A DNA stretch of 64,000 bases from Opisthorchis felineus (lineage: Eukaryota > Platyhelminthes > Trematoda > Opisthorchiida > Opisthorchiidae), in the NCBI GenBank assembly GCA_004794785.1, contig SJOL01009412.1, positions 359,944-423,943 on the forward strand, in the 5' to 3' direction. The notes beneath the pieces were generated by a model. That model did no database searches and was not told the origin of the DNA. It saw nothing but the letters and a program-made list of their open reading frames with translations. A program made the position numbers and the translations under genes. This document shows positions 1 to 10,795 of the stretch, one piece after another; positions within the stretch are counted from its first letter, which is position 1, and each line of letters begins with the position of its first letter.

Positions 1-1712
1 AAAGACCATATTATTCCCCAAATACCAGCAGTCATGGCTAGTTTCTGCTGGCTGTTTTTGCCATGCACCATTCGTTGCTTGGAGTCGACAACAGTGACTC
101 AGTGGCTGGCAGACCATACTCTTAGCTTTATGTTCGGTTCATGTAGTGGCTTTCAGTTAAACTACAACCCCTATATTATCTCCGAAGCTCTCACTCACTC
201 AATCATTATCTGTCTGCTGTCTCTCATTACATTAGCTCCCCACTTTGCGCAACCGAGGCCTGATTTGATTAGTTCGCTAAGCTAAAAACTACCACCGCCT
301 TCTGTCTTACTCACCCTATCATCGCCCGTACCAACTAGTCTAACGGCTAGCCTCCCCACATGTTACCCCGGCGGCTAAGTTCCCACCTTCCAAAAATTAC
401 GCAACTACCCTCACCTTGGCCTTCCAACTACTCATTGACTGAAGCTCAGTGCAAACACAAGACGCGTTAGTCTATTGCATCGCTATCTGAATATACTGCA
501 CAACCGCTCAGCAGAGGCACACTAAGAGTGATTTGTTGTGTCTTCATCCAACATCGGCAACCTGAGACAGTCCTTGGCTGCTGGGTCAGTCAACAAAAAA
601 TCCACCCTTTCGTAGGTTCATTTAGATTGCTGTCATCCACTTTTTGATTTTGTTCTATTGAACACCATTTGATTTGATACCTTTTGGCACTCATCAGACG
701 CTGCTGATCTCATCTCATTCCCTGCCCATTCCCCTCTTCCCAAGCGTAAAACTTCAGCAGTGGCTGCTACAAACGCCCCGCATGGCTGTCATTCATTCAA
801 TACGGCTGGCACCCAGTTTACACCCAAATGGACATCCAAGTGAATCAAAATTACCCGTGACTCCACATCGGCCTGACTCTACCTTTGTCAACATCCTCGT
901 CTAACCCTGATCCAGCTACCAGAGGAACCCGCATCTTCTGTTCGATTGCCGCAACCTTGACGTCCGTTACGGGGCTCTCCAGAAACCGAAGTATGTCAGT
1001 GCAGCGATGAAACGGCACTGCCATATCTAGTCTGATGGCACTCCCGCAACTACCTTCTTCCTACCCTCCGCCGACACCTCTCGCCCACTCGCGCCTGTAA
1101 TTGCAAATACGAACGAAATGTTCAGCCAACCTCAACCGCCTCTGGGACGCGTTCGTCCTAACCCGCTGGACCTATCGTTCAGATTTAACTATCCCTGTTT
1201 TGCGCTGTAATTTTAGTTTGGCCCTTCGCCAAGTTCAGCAATTTCATTTACAGTGTTCTTTCAACCCTATGCATTACCACCAGCTCCTCATCGAAATTAC
1301 CTTTACACCCGACCTCCCTACAACAGCGACATTAGTGAGTCTACTTGGCTCCAATATAAACCACATTTTTGAGACGAAACTTGCCATTTGTTTCCACTCT
1401 TAATTTTTTCCACCTCCATCTATTTTTTTTTCTTTTTTTACCCTGGCCGTTTACTCAACCGCCCAAGGTCACTCATAGCCAGCAACGCTTTTCATTTTCA
1501 GTTCAAGTCAACCGGCTTCATCATTGAACTAGTCGTACTTCACTGTTCCAATTTTTTTGGTTCCCACAACTACGATGACCTTTTACGTAATGTGTGTCTC
1601 GGTGGTTGTACCTTCCTCCCCTTATGTCGCTTCCTGCCGCGTTTAAGTTGTAACGACCCGATCATGCCTCAATTGGCAAGTTCCCTACAAGTTGGGAAAT
1701 AAGTTTATTATT
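1..1712 (+). repeat. Dispersed repeat D, copy 1 (possible 3' part of a non-LTR element)
   Basis: This pyrimidine-rich stretch aligns by eye with four other segments of the window (7790-9160 plus strand; 9161-10795, 12960-14395 and 17540-18480 minus strand). Shared blocks include TTTTTGCCATGCACC near 53, a block around 980-1030 (CCGAAGTATGTCAGTGCA, then ATGAAACGGCACTGCCAT) and a 3' block at 1659-1710 with CGATCATGCCT and ACAAGTTGGGAAATAAG followed by TTATTATTATAA. An AATAAA-like signal plus a TTA-rich tail is typical of the 3' end of CR1/Jockey-type non-LTR retrotransposons, so D may be the 3' region of such an element; that is inference. Its short open frames are not conserved in the other copies. 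The copy starts at or before the left edge of the window. Confidence 0.6.
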
Positions 1713-2954
1713 ATAACCTAGACTTTGCTATCAAAACGTATCAAATAAAACAATATGGATTAGTAAATTATTGGCTGGTTTCACGAAGCTTCTTAGCTGG
1801 ACAGAGTGTATCCAAATTTTGGGTATTGTTTATAATATATCAAGCTAGTTTTATTGTTTTTTCAGCTTGCTTTTATTGTGCGCTCAACTAAGCGGCTCAA
1901 AGTGGGTAATGCTGTCAGCTGGCCTGGGCTAAAAAGGAAAATAGCAAGTATTTCATCCTCATTAAGCGACATTCTTAATATGCCAGTTGGATTGCACATC
2001 AACATTATGTGTAGGCAGAACTTACCAGGAAAACTTTAATTTGTAGAGGGCCGCTTCCCTCAAGGCGCACCCAGTATTTTTTAGGGGTCGTTTACTCTGC
2101 GGCAGAACAGCTTTAATGCTACCTGGAAAAAGTATCCCAAGCGGCAGTGTAAGCAGTTAACCATTCCGACGACGTCCAACTTGAGCACTATCAATTAACG
2201 ATGCGGATGAAAAATTATCATGGAAATCTTTCCGAAAATTTCCAAGGCCAAAGTTTTTGCCTTTGTCACGCTCCGGGAACGGCAAGCAGGAAATCAACGA
2301 GTGAAAGTGCAAGTGAAAATCGCGTAGCTTGTTGGCTGCCTGTATTGAAATAAGGAGCACCTTGCAGTAACGTTTGCTCTTCGTCTGCAGAAGACATGCC
2401 ATTTTGGGTTACCGGTTCGCCTAGCGGCAAATGAGCGTCAGAAGCGGTGCCATGACAGAGCGTAAAAGCACTAAATGTAAACTGTCGTTCAGGGGTTTCA
2501 GGGCATTACCCCCCCCCCTCATTTATCCTAAGAATTTAAACATTGTGTAAGGCAGTCTTAAATCTTACCATTTACCAGATGAATATCATCCCTGAGGAAC
2601 TTGGGATGTGTCCGGCACTATTGTTTGCTTACTGTCTACAGAACATTTAGTTGTGCAGTGGTGTTTCGTTGTTCTAGATCTATCCAAAAAACGGTGACAA
2701 TTTCCTTTAAACGATTGGTAATATATTTTTCTAACTTTGTGGGCAAGCGGCCCCATGGGTAGACTACGAAATATTTCACAGCATTATAACAGTCTCAGTA
2801 TATATACATATATAGAGTTTACTTGCGATCCACATGCAGCTCAATTTTGTGGTCAAGTTTGGCATTGTCCATTTTGTAAGACCGCCATCGGCCGCAGATA
2901 TCGTGGTATAGATTAGGATTCAGAAATTTCTGTAAAATTTATCAGTTTGTGAAT
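1713..2954. other. Non-coding, no gene recognised
   Basis: Only short unrelated open frames occur here. There is a run of ten C at about 2510-2519 and a short TA-rich stretch (TATATATACATATATAG) near 2800. No conserved protein motif or RNA gene was seen on either strand. Confidence 0.5.
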
Positions 2955-3350
2955 GTCATAGCACCTAAGTTAATATTCTTCAATTGAATGTGCGGCACAA
3001 AGGCCGCCTTATGTTTCAGTTGGTACGATATTCGACATATTGCAGTATATTTCTTAAAGGAGACTACTCACAAGGTTGATGAAAAACAAAATGACTTGCA
3101 AATGACTGTATTTACAAAATCGGTCCAATTTAGGTTCAAGTAGAACATAGAATTCACAGAAACTCGGGGATTGCACCCACTTGGTGAGTCCCAAGAGGGG
3201 CGGAACCGGTCGCGGGGTGTCGAAGAATTTTGAGCAGCCCTGTGAGTAGTCTTTTTTTATGAAAATATACTGCGATATCTCGAATATCGTACCAAATAAA
3301 ACAGGAGGAGGCCCTTGTGCAGCAAATTCAGTTGAAGAATACCATAAACG
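2955..3350. repeat. Foldback (inverted) repeat, MITE-like, family B
   Basis: The reverse complement of about 2955-3076 matches about 3232-3350. Both arms contain TCGAATATCGTACCAA, a GGCCTTTGTGC/GGCCCTTGTGC block, ATTCAATTGAAGAATA/ATTCAGTTGAAGAATA, and, on the inner side, CTTGTGAGTAGTC followed by a variant of TATGAAAATATACTGC. The arms are about 120 bp and the spacer about 155 bp, so the segment could fold back on itself. No transposase frame lies inside. Pieces of the same family occur at 3361-3560, 43285-43430, 48105-48175 and 61025-61300. A non-autonomous DNA element or a head-to-head pair of insertions would both fit. Confidence 0.6.
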
Positions 3351-3360
3351 AGATTCAATT

Positions 3361-3560
3361 GAGCCTCCCGCGAAAGCCAAAATGATTTTCAAGTGAGTGT
3401 ATTTGTCAAGATCAGTCCAATTTGGGTTCAAGTAGAGCATAATTTCGACGGAATCTGGGGAACCACGTCTACATGACGAGCCCCAAGAAGCGCGAAATCG
3501 GGCTTGGGATGTCTAGAAGCTTCCAGCAACCTTGTGAATAGTTTCCTTTATGAAAATATT
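3361..3560 (+). repeat. Repeat family B, direct copy next to the foldback
   Basis: This segment repeats 3093-3250 in the same direction at an offset of about 295 bp. Shared blocks are GTCCAATTTGGGTTCAAGTAG (3416 onwards; GTCCAATTTAGGTTCAAGTAG in the first copy), CCAAGA followed by GCG, and CAGCAACCTTGTGAATAGT before TATGAAAATAT. It is diverged and carries no open frame of interest. Confidence 0.6.
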
Positions 3561-4589
3561 GATCTAGTGTTCGCTGAAAATAAATTAACTGCATGGTCAA
3601 TTTTGACCCAATCAAGATCACTAGGCCTCAGTGAGCGTTGACTGAAGTGTTTGCGCTTTATTATGCTTCCTTTTCTCCAAGTGACTGCACAGTATATGTG
3701 GTGCGCAAGCTGCAAACGATGCACTGGATGGTTGTATTTTTCGCATTTTCTATTGACTATTGTAGAGCTGCACTCCGAAGGCGGAAGGACGGCGTGCAAA
3801 TTCTCATGAAATTCGGTATGGCACAACTAAATCTTTTTTGAAAAAACAAACCTTGTATGAACTATTCACGTTTATTGTGTTTACCCTGAAAAGCAATTTT
3901 GATGCTGTATGGTGAGGCGGAAATAATTTTTAGACGCGTTGTCACAGAAAAAGGGCAACCTTGAGTGACGCATAATAGCAGAACTTTCGGGAAGGCAAAA
4001 CAGTCATATTTGGGTTTCTGTATGGTAATAGTGTTGTAAAACATAAATTCACAAAATATACAAACCTCGACACTAGATACTCGTCCACGACAAAAGATCC
4101 ACTTGGACCATTAAAGTGCAAACCAACGGAACAAAATAGGCTCACACGTTGGACAGCCACGTAGGTAAAAGTTAGGCCGCAAAACTGCTAGATGACCTCA
4201 AGTTAAAATGAGTGAATTAACAGGAACAAAAAACGACAGATCATATGCACGCACTAAACAAGGTGAAGCGGAGGTCACTGTCGGGACGCGTCCAGATATG
4301 AACAAGTACATGTGCAGAGAACGACGCCTCCCCACGGTCACCATCGGTCCCACGCGTTCCGGATAGCAGTGCGTTGGCGGAGCTCACCAAACACGGCTTA
4401 GCAGCATGTGACCAGCGGAGTTACAACCGTGTCCCGAGTTCTCTGTCTTCTCCTTATTGCGTAGTCTGGCGGGCTCAGTTCGGGCGTAACCAATAAACGG
4501 CCACCCACGACACAACAGTCACAAATGGGGACAGAAGAAACGATAGGAATTTTAAATGTCAAAGTAAGGGACGATACACGCGGCCCCCC
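3561..4589. other. Non-coding, no gene recognised
   Basis: Short open frames on both strands overlap one another, show no family motif and have ordinary composition. No RNA gene or repeat was recognised. Confidence 0.45.
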
Positions 4590-5064
4590 TATAATTGCAC
4601 GAAGAGTGCATCAAATCACGTGTATCACGTGCTTCGTGAAGCCCCGAATCCGCAACAACCAGTGACTAGCTTTGGTCTCTGTTTGCTTCTATGTTTGCCT
4701 ACACACTCTCGTTCCACGTCATCATTTCGAGCTTCCACTTACAAATCCTCCACCTCAATCACCTCTTTACGCATTATGTACCCCTTCGCACCCCTGACGA
4801 TACGAAACAATGCACGGTTGGTGGCTTTCCCTTCGGCTGCACGCACCCCTCCGAAAGACATTCCCTACCCAATGCTAAGCCTTACGTTCCACCTCCCGCC
4901 CCGGGCTATGGCCCATTTGACCAATCTCGGCCTACTTCAAACACGCCAAGTCAATTCTACTTCGTCTACCTTCACTTTTCCTTCCCAAATCCCCTAATAC
5001 CAAACTCCAACGTAGGCGGGGTTAGAAGCTTCCTAACCGGTAAGGTTTGCTCTCCAATGAGTTT

Positions 5065-7020
5065 ATCGAAAGTGGTGTTCAATGTCCGCTTGTCGATGCC
5101 AAAAGTCCACAATCTTCGAGCCATTAATGCCATTGCGCGACCAAGCCTAATTTTCTACTGAAACATGGTTCCCAGTTGAAACTCCAGAAGCAGAGTGTCT
5201 ACAGCTCTGAAAGGAGAACTTCAAGAGATGAAGGCCATGCCACGTGTTCCACATAGAAACCTCGTGCAACCGCCATTGAAGTTTCCACCCTCAAATGGAT
5301 TCCAGAGGCCACCTAGATAGACCAGACGACCTGCACTAGGTTGTATATATCTGCCATCAACGACCACGCCTACATCTACTTCTAGATTTTCCTGTAGTTG
5401 CTAATTTTGCATGGCCTTCGTCCTTTGTGCCGGGTGACTTCAACCTGCCGGATGTCTCCCGGTATCCCACTGGGGGCCGTATCCCGTAAACCACGCTGCT
5501 TACCCAACTTAGTGCAAAAGGCAGTTCTCAAACTATGCTACCCTCCCCGTGGCCTCCATACGCCCGACCTAATATCCTCGAATGAGGGTCTTTTGTCCAA
5601 AACCGCGGTTGGTACGCACCCCTCAGGAAGTGATCGTTGCACCGTTTCTTGCAACCCAGTCAGTTGTAGCCCAACTGCTTCTGTCATTTCTCCCCTCTTT
5701 CCCCTTCTCCCTCCAGATATTTTGCTGACTTTTTCTTCCTTGCTGGATTCCTGGAACCGAGCCGACTCTTTTTTCCCGACAAACACACGGTACATTTTTG
5801 ATGTCTTCTGCTACAAACATCTGACTGCTCCTCCGTAAATTTTTTTCTCTCCGCTATGATAAGTTACCGAACGCCCAGGATGACAAAATACACCGAAATA
5901 GCAGAGAATATCGGAAATCTCATGATTACTCTTTTTTCCTTCTCATCATTAAGCTGCCAGCTGATCGAAAATACTTGCGGGTAATTCTCAAATGCCGTAA
6001 AGACGGCAGTGCCCCCAAAGCTCCTTTTTACTCCAATTTACCCAGCCGCTTATTCCGTTGGCGTTGCACCTCAAACAGCCACTCAGTTGCTTGTTTGCGT
6101 TCCACTGATGATGTTTGTCCCATCACCAATTCTGTCAATTCACCAGACTGTTTGAAGTTTACTTTTCCAGCTGCTACTTGCTTTATTCGCCCAAACTCAT
6201 TCCCGTAGTTCCTCCCTCACGGTCATATTAGTCACTCTTCTCTGAGAAACGTTATTATCTCCCAATCTGACGTTTCTGCCTTTCCTGAAACCCTTAAGGG
6301 CTCTGTCGTGCCGGAGACCGATGGCCTTCCATCCCGTGTTCTGAGACGTGGCGGGCAATATGTAGAAATTACTCCCCTGAATCTTTTTGCCCACTCCATC
6401 AACTCTGGAATCGTTTTCTCGTCCTCCCCAGTGGCAGCAATCCACCGCCCGTCCTCATCTCAAATTTGGACCTAGAATAACTACTCCCAACTACAGGGAG
6501 ATTCAACAAACCCTCTTTTAATGAGAACTCTTGAACGTCCGATTAAAGGCGCGCTAGCCAGGATCTTTTTAGGTATAGATGCCATAGGTGGTCGGCAGCA
6601 AGAGTTCCTGGCTTAGAAGTCCGCCAGTGGCTGCCAAGTTCAATTGTGTAGGCCATCACAGCCGACTACGATGCCGGGCACTTCATTGCAGTAGTCTCCC
6701 CGGGATATTCAAAAAGGTTCGAACAAGGTTCCGCATGCATTCTTGCCACAGGGACATAGTTCTGTTGGCATGACCAGGTCCTCATTTCAGCGTTTCAGTT
6801 TTAACCTGTCTAATAGGACACAATTAACACAAATTTGCGAAAAACAGCCACATTTACCATCGATTACTCCAATTGCGGGCTATCTATGAACTTTAGGTTC
6901 TACTGCTGAGTGTCCTTCTTCCCTAGGCCTGTTCCTGTGCGCGATGCCATACCAGTGTCTCACCCCTTTAACTTCTATGCATCTGGATAATTCCCTTTTC
7001 TTTCGTCGGCTTACAGTACT
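5065..7020 (+). mobile_element. Decayed CR1-like non-LTR retrotransposon (endonuclease + reverse transcriptase)
   Basis: Translating through many stops and frameshifts gives two linked domains in order. The first is an AP-type endonuclease: near 5080-5160 an NVR-SMPKVHNLRAINAI stretch (canonical start of the domain: NVRSL..K..ELR), at about 5428-5450 GDFNLPDVS (metal-binding D/N of the GDFN motif), and at about 5565-5650 PDLISSNEGLL followed by GSDRCTV, which stands for the usual SDH motif with H replaced. The second is a reverse transcriptase: MRTLERPIK near 6520 (usual ..K.LER.I), RQQEFLA near 6597, and DIQKGSNKVPHAFL at 6704-6745, a damaged form of the catalytic motif A region D-F-S-K-A-F-D-x-V-P-H. 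A possible relic of motif C (FYASG for F/YADD) lies near 6985. The pyrimidine-rich 4590-5064 may be its 5' part. It is a dead copy. D repeat copy 2 follows in the same direction and could be its 3' end. Confidence 0.65.
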
Positions 7021-7789
7021 CCCATAGAATTGTGCTTATATTTCAACACCATTACAGCAGATGTTCTATTCCTCCTACCCGCTTACCCTCACCCACGTAT
7101 TTTTCATATCCCACTGACTTCAGACCCGACATATCTAGTGCCACCTCAATGACATGGTTTAAACCGTGGTTGCCTGCTTTGCACTGGACTGACTTGACTG
7201 CGCTGTATTTCTTATCCCATGACCAGATAAAATATTAGGTATCTGGGGTTCTCTGTTAATACCCAAGTAGCAGTTATGGCTGCATTTTGACTCGCCACCT
7301 TGCAGATATGGTGTCAGCACGAGGGCTGAAAACCTCGTGTGGTGGCCCGGTACTTCTTGCAGAGAGGGTCGCATCGCATCATGATGCGCTTGCGTGCCTG
7401 CTACCTCTCCAGTAGAATGGATGCACTGCCCATCTTTGGTAGTTCTAAGCCTGGCTCTTAATTCAGGAAATCCACAAAATAAAACAGTTGTTTTCTGGTT
7501 GTAACTGCTGGGTCGTTCTTATCTCGGCCGTGCCATCTACCTGGCAACGCAATGAATTACAGGAAAATTGTACTTTCATCTGTCGACAAAAATACATGGG
7601 TTATACTGAACACGTTTTGTAACACCCATGGCTTACATTGATGCACAAAGCTGTTGCCACCTTCGTCTTAGTTGGGGTCGCTTCACACCGGGTCCACTTC
7701 GTCAACCAAATATAACATACCCGCTGTTATCTGCTGCTCCCGGTATCGGTAAAGTAAAAACAAAATGAAATATAATTAAATTTCCCAAT
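7021..7789. other. Non-coding stretch between CR1-like remnant and repeat D copy 2
   Basis: The plus strand is still pyrimidine-rich to about 7210, consistent with continuing element DNA, but no protein motif can be followed. No gene was recognised. Confidence 0.4.
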
Positions 7790-9160
7790 TCTTCACAACT
7801 ACCATTCAAGACTAGCGCCTATAGGCTTTTTGCCATGCACCGATTGTTGGTTGAAACTGAGAGCAGTGATTTGGGGACTGGTGACCCATACCACTACATT
7901 CACCTTCCCTTCCGAGTTGTGGTATTATTCGGCTCTCACAGCAACTTCCAGGTAAAATTGTCCTTGTTCATCAGCTCGAAAGTTCTATTTCCATCAGCCC
8001 TTACGCGTATTCTGTCCCTTATCACACCAACTCTCTGTACAACTGAGTCTAAGAGAGTTAGAGACTACAACCTCTCCCTGCCTTGCTCAAGCTGACGCTG
8101 TTCGTACCAAATAGGACAAAGGCTATCTTCCTTGTTCGTTACAATATTGGCTTACTTCAACCCTACCAAAAAGTCTACGCAAATGCCTTCTTGCCTTTAC
8201 CTTACGCTTTATGGTTGACTGGCGCTCAAAGAATGAACAGAATTTACCCCCCACCACCGAACCATGGCTGCGTAAGTGAATTCAGCAGCCCCCAGATAGA
8301 AGCGCTCTTGCAACGGTTTGTTTTATATCCCTTGCGCAGCATTAGCACTATATCGGTAAGCTAAGCCAGCCCTTGAGTGTTAGGTCACTCCACGCAAATT
8401 AATTCGTATCCTGGCCTGTTTGGTTGCTTGTTGCTGTACTCCTAAATGTAATAAACCTTAGGTTACTTTCTATTAATGGACTCCATTTTATCTCACACCT
8501 TCTCAAACTCCCCAGGCTTTACTGATCTTACCCCATTTCTTCCTGTTTCCAAGCGTTGATCTTTGGCTGTGGCTGCTTCAAACAATGCTTGTTAAAATGA
8601 GGGAATGGGACAAAATAGGTAAAGCCTGGTATGGTCGTTATCTACCCCGCCTTGTCCCCAATTTTGTCATCATCATCGACAGCATGAAATCAGTCCTCAG
8701 TATACATCCACATAAATCTCCAGCTGACAGAATCGACCTGGAATCCTGCATTAGCTTCTTTCTCCTTGAGTAGATTCCCCGGGCTAACCCAAAATCCCAC
8801 TGCACACAGAATCACACATCCCCTGTCCGCTCACCTCAACCGTGACATCTAGTAAGGGGCGGTCTAGAAACCGAAATACGTCAGTGCAATGATGGCACGG
8901 TACTGCCATGTCCAGTCTTATGGCGCATCCGCAACTATTCTCTCCATGCTGTTCCCTCCCTCCCTACCAAAAACCCAGATGCGAATGCGAACAAACCGCT
9001 TACCTGACCCCAACCGCCTCTGGTACCACTCAAACCCTCCCCCTGATTTAACCGCCTCAATGTACTTTCAGCCTGCCCTCCCCACAAAATTGATAATTTT
9101 GTTACAGTTTATCTTTCGTCCCGCTTGCAATCGCTATCCAGCTCCCCCAAGGAACTTTTA
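7790..9160 (+). repeat. Dispersed repeat D, copy 2
   Basis: It shares GACTAGCGCC and TTTTTGCCATGCACCG at about 7813-7850 with D copy 1, the block CAGTGATTTGGGGACTGGTG (matching the reverse complement of about 10690) with D copy 3, and CCGAAATACGTCAGTGCAATG then ATGGCACGGTACTGCCATGT at 8870-8912 with all other copies. It stops abruptly at about 9160, just where copy 3 starts in the opposite direction, so it seems truncated. A short piece with CATCATCATCGACAGCATGA at about 8671-8690 matches the RTE tail found at 63760 and may be an insertion inside the copy. No intact protein is predicted. Confidence 0.6.
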
Positions 9161-10795
9161 TAATAATGTTTATTCCCAACTTGTGAGTGGCATGCCGTCA
9201 GGCATGATCATAAGGTCACAGTCAGGATAAAAGTAGGACTGGCGGGGATTATGGGTACAGGGGGGTTGGGAAAAAGGGACAGCGTCATAGGCGGGGGCAT
9301 TATCCGATGCAGACGCGGTCAGCACTAAACCGGCACGGGCAGGAAAGCACAGTTACTATGCTCTTTTTGGAGAGAACATCGAGCAAGATCGGATCGTTAG
9401 GATTTGAAGGTGGCGGGCGAAAACAAAACGAGGGAGGGCAAAACAAAAGGCTTCGTGCTTGGCACATGACAAGAAAAGTGTAGACTGCAGAAAATAAGGA
9501 ACCAGAACATCATATCCTGTGAATCAGCAGGGATGGCGTCACTCCGCCGGTTAAATTGAACTAAAACCCAAAACCACCGCTGAGGGCTCGTGGCCTTGGA
9601 CAGGGTCACAAAAAGTATAAGTGGGGATGATAACGTGGAGGGAATAGCAAAGCTGATAAATGGTGGCAGGAATATCAGAAACATGGTGTACAGTGAAACT
9701 GTAGAGACCCACTGCCGTCGCTGTTGTAGTGGAGTCAGGTGTAAAAGTTCCTTGGAAGAGTGAGTTGGTGGCAACACACAAGCCGGAACGCGAACTGTAC
9801 AGAAAATTATTTACATTGTGGGGAGCACAGACTGAAAGTCTACCGAAATTGTTAAATCCGAACGAAAGGTTCAGCCGATCAGAATGAACGCGGCTTGCGG
9901 GCTGCTGGGGCCAGGCGAGGAGCTTATTCGCATTTGCATTTAATGGAATGAGTGGGCGAGAGGGTATGGTCGACAATCGGAAGGGAATAGTTGCAGGTGT
10001 GCTCTCAAGCTGGGTATGGCGGTGCCGTGCCATCATTGGCCTGACACACTTCTGTTTTTGGACAGCTTCGTAACGGGCGTCACACTTAAGGTTATTGAGC
10101 TGGGATGTGCAATTCTCTGAGCAGCCGGATTTTTTCAGGCTGGCCAAGGGAACAAAGGTAAAACGAACCTGATATAAGGTCGCAGGTTTTTTTCGGTCCT
10201 GTTGGGGATCCCTGTGGGTGCAGATCACATGCCAGGTGAGGTGGATAGCAGTCAAACACGGCATCCATACCGGGTATTGCCGAAGATCAAAGCTTGGGAA
10301 GAAGAGCGAATGGGATGAGATCAGTAAAGCATGGTGAGTGTGAGGAGACATCAGGTAGGATATTGTGCATTAATAGAGAGGGAAAAACTTTACGTTTACC
10401 ACAATTAGGGTGGTGACAACAAGTGATTAAATGAGGCAGGATAGGGTTAGATTTATACTTAGTAAATTGCGATCAAGCAGGGTTTCAGTTTGCTAATATA
10501 TGATATTAAAGTACAATAAATCTGGAGCAAACCAGGATAAGCACACAGAGAGTTGGCTTGGTTAGGGAAACCAAATGTATAAGGACCGAGGGGAGTGGAC
10601 TACCGAGATTATGGACTAGTTTGTCTGGAATTTGTTAAGTGGGTTGGAAAGTACCACAATCCAGGAGAGAAAGTGAATGTAAGACAAATGGTCACCAGTC
10701 CCCGAAGCACTGTTATCAGTTTGAATTAACAAGTAGTGAATGGCGAAAAAAGCCTTTGGGTGCTAGTCTTGTATGCTGGTAGTGGAGGGTTAGGA
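9161..10795 (-). repeat. Dispersed repeat D, copy 3 (inverted next to copy 2)
   Basis: On the minus strand it runs from about 10795 (reverse complement contains GACTAGCACC, then TTCGGGGACTGGTGACC) to about 9161 (reverse complement contains CATGCCACTCACAAGTTGGG then AATAAACATTATTATA, the same 3' end as copy 1). Its minus-strand open frame 10351-9551 (266 codons) shares a peptide stretch with the frame in copy 5: LSVCAPH..N.FLYSS, then S..QGTFTPDS, then S.IPATIY. No known domain was recognised. With copy 2 it forms a large inverted pair meeting at about 9160. Confidence 0.6.

Noticed and set aside
5538..5795. Minus-strand frames with Lys/Glu-rich sequence
   Set aside because: They are antisense to the pyrimidine-rich endonuclease region of the CR1-like remnant.
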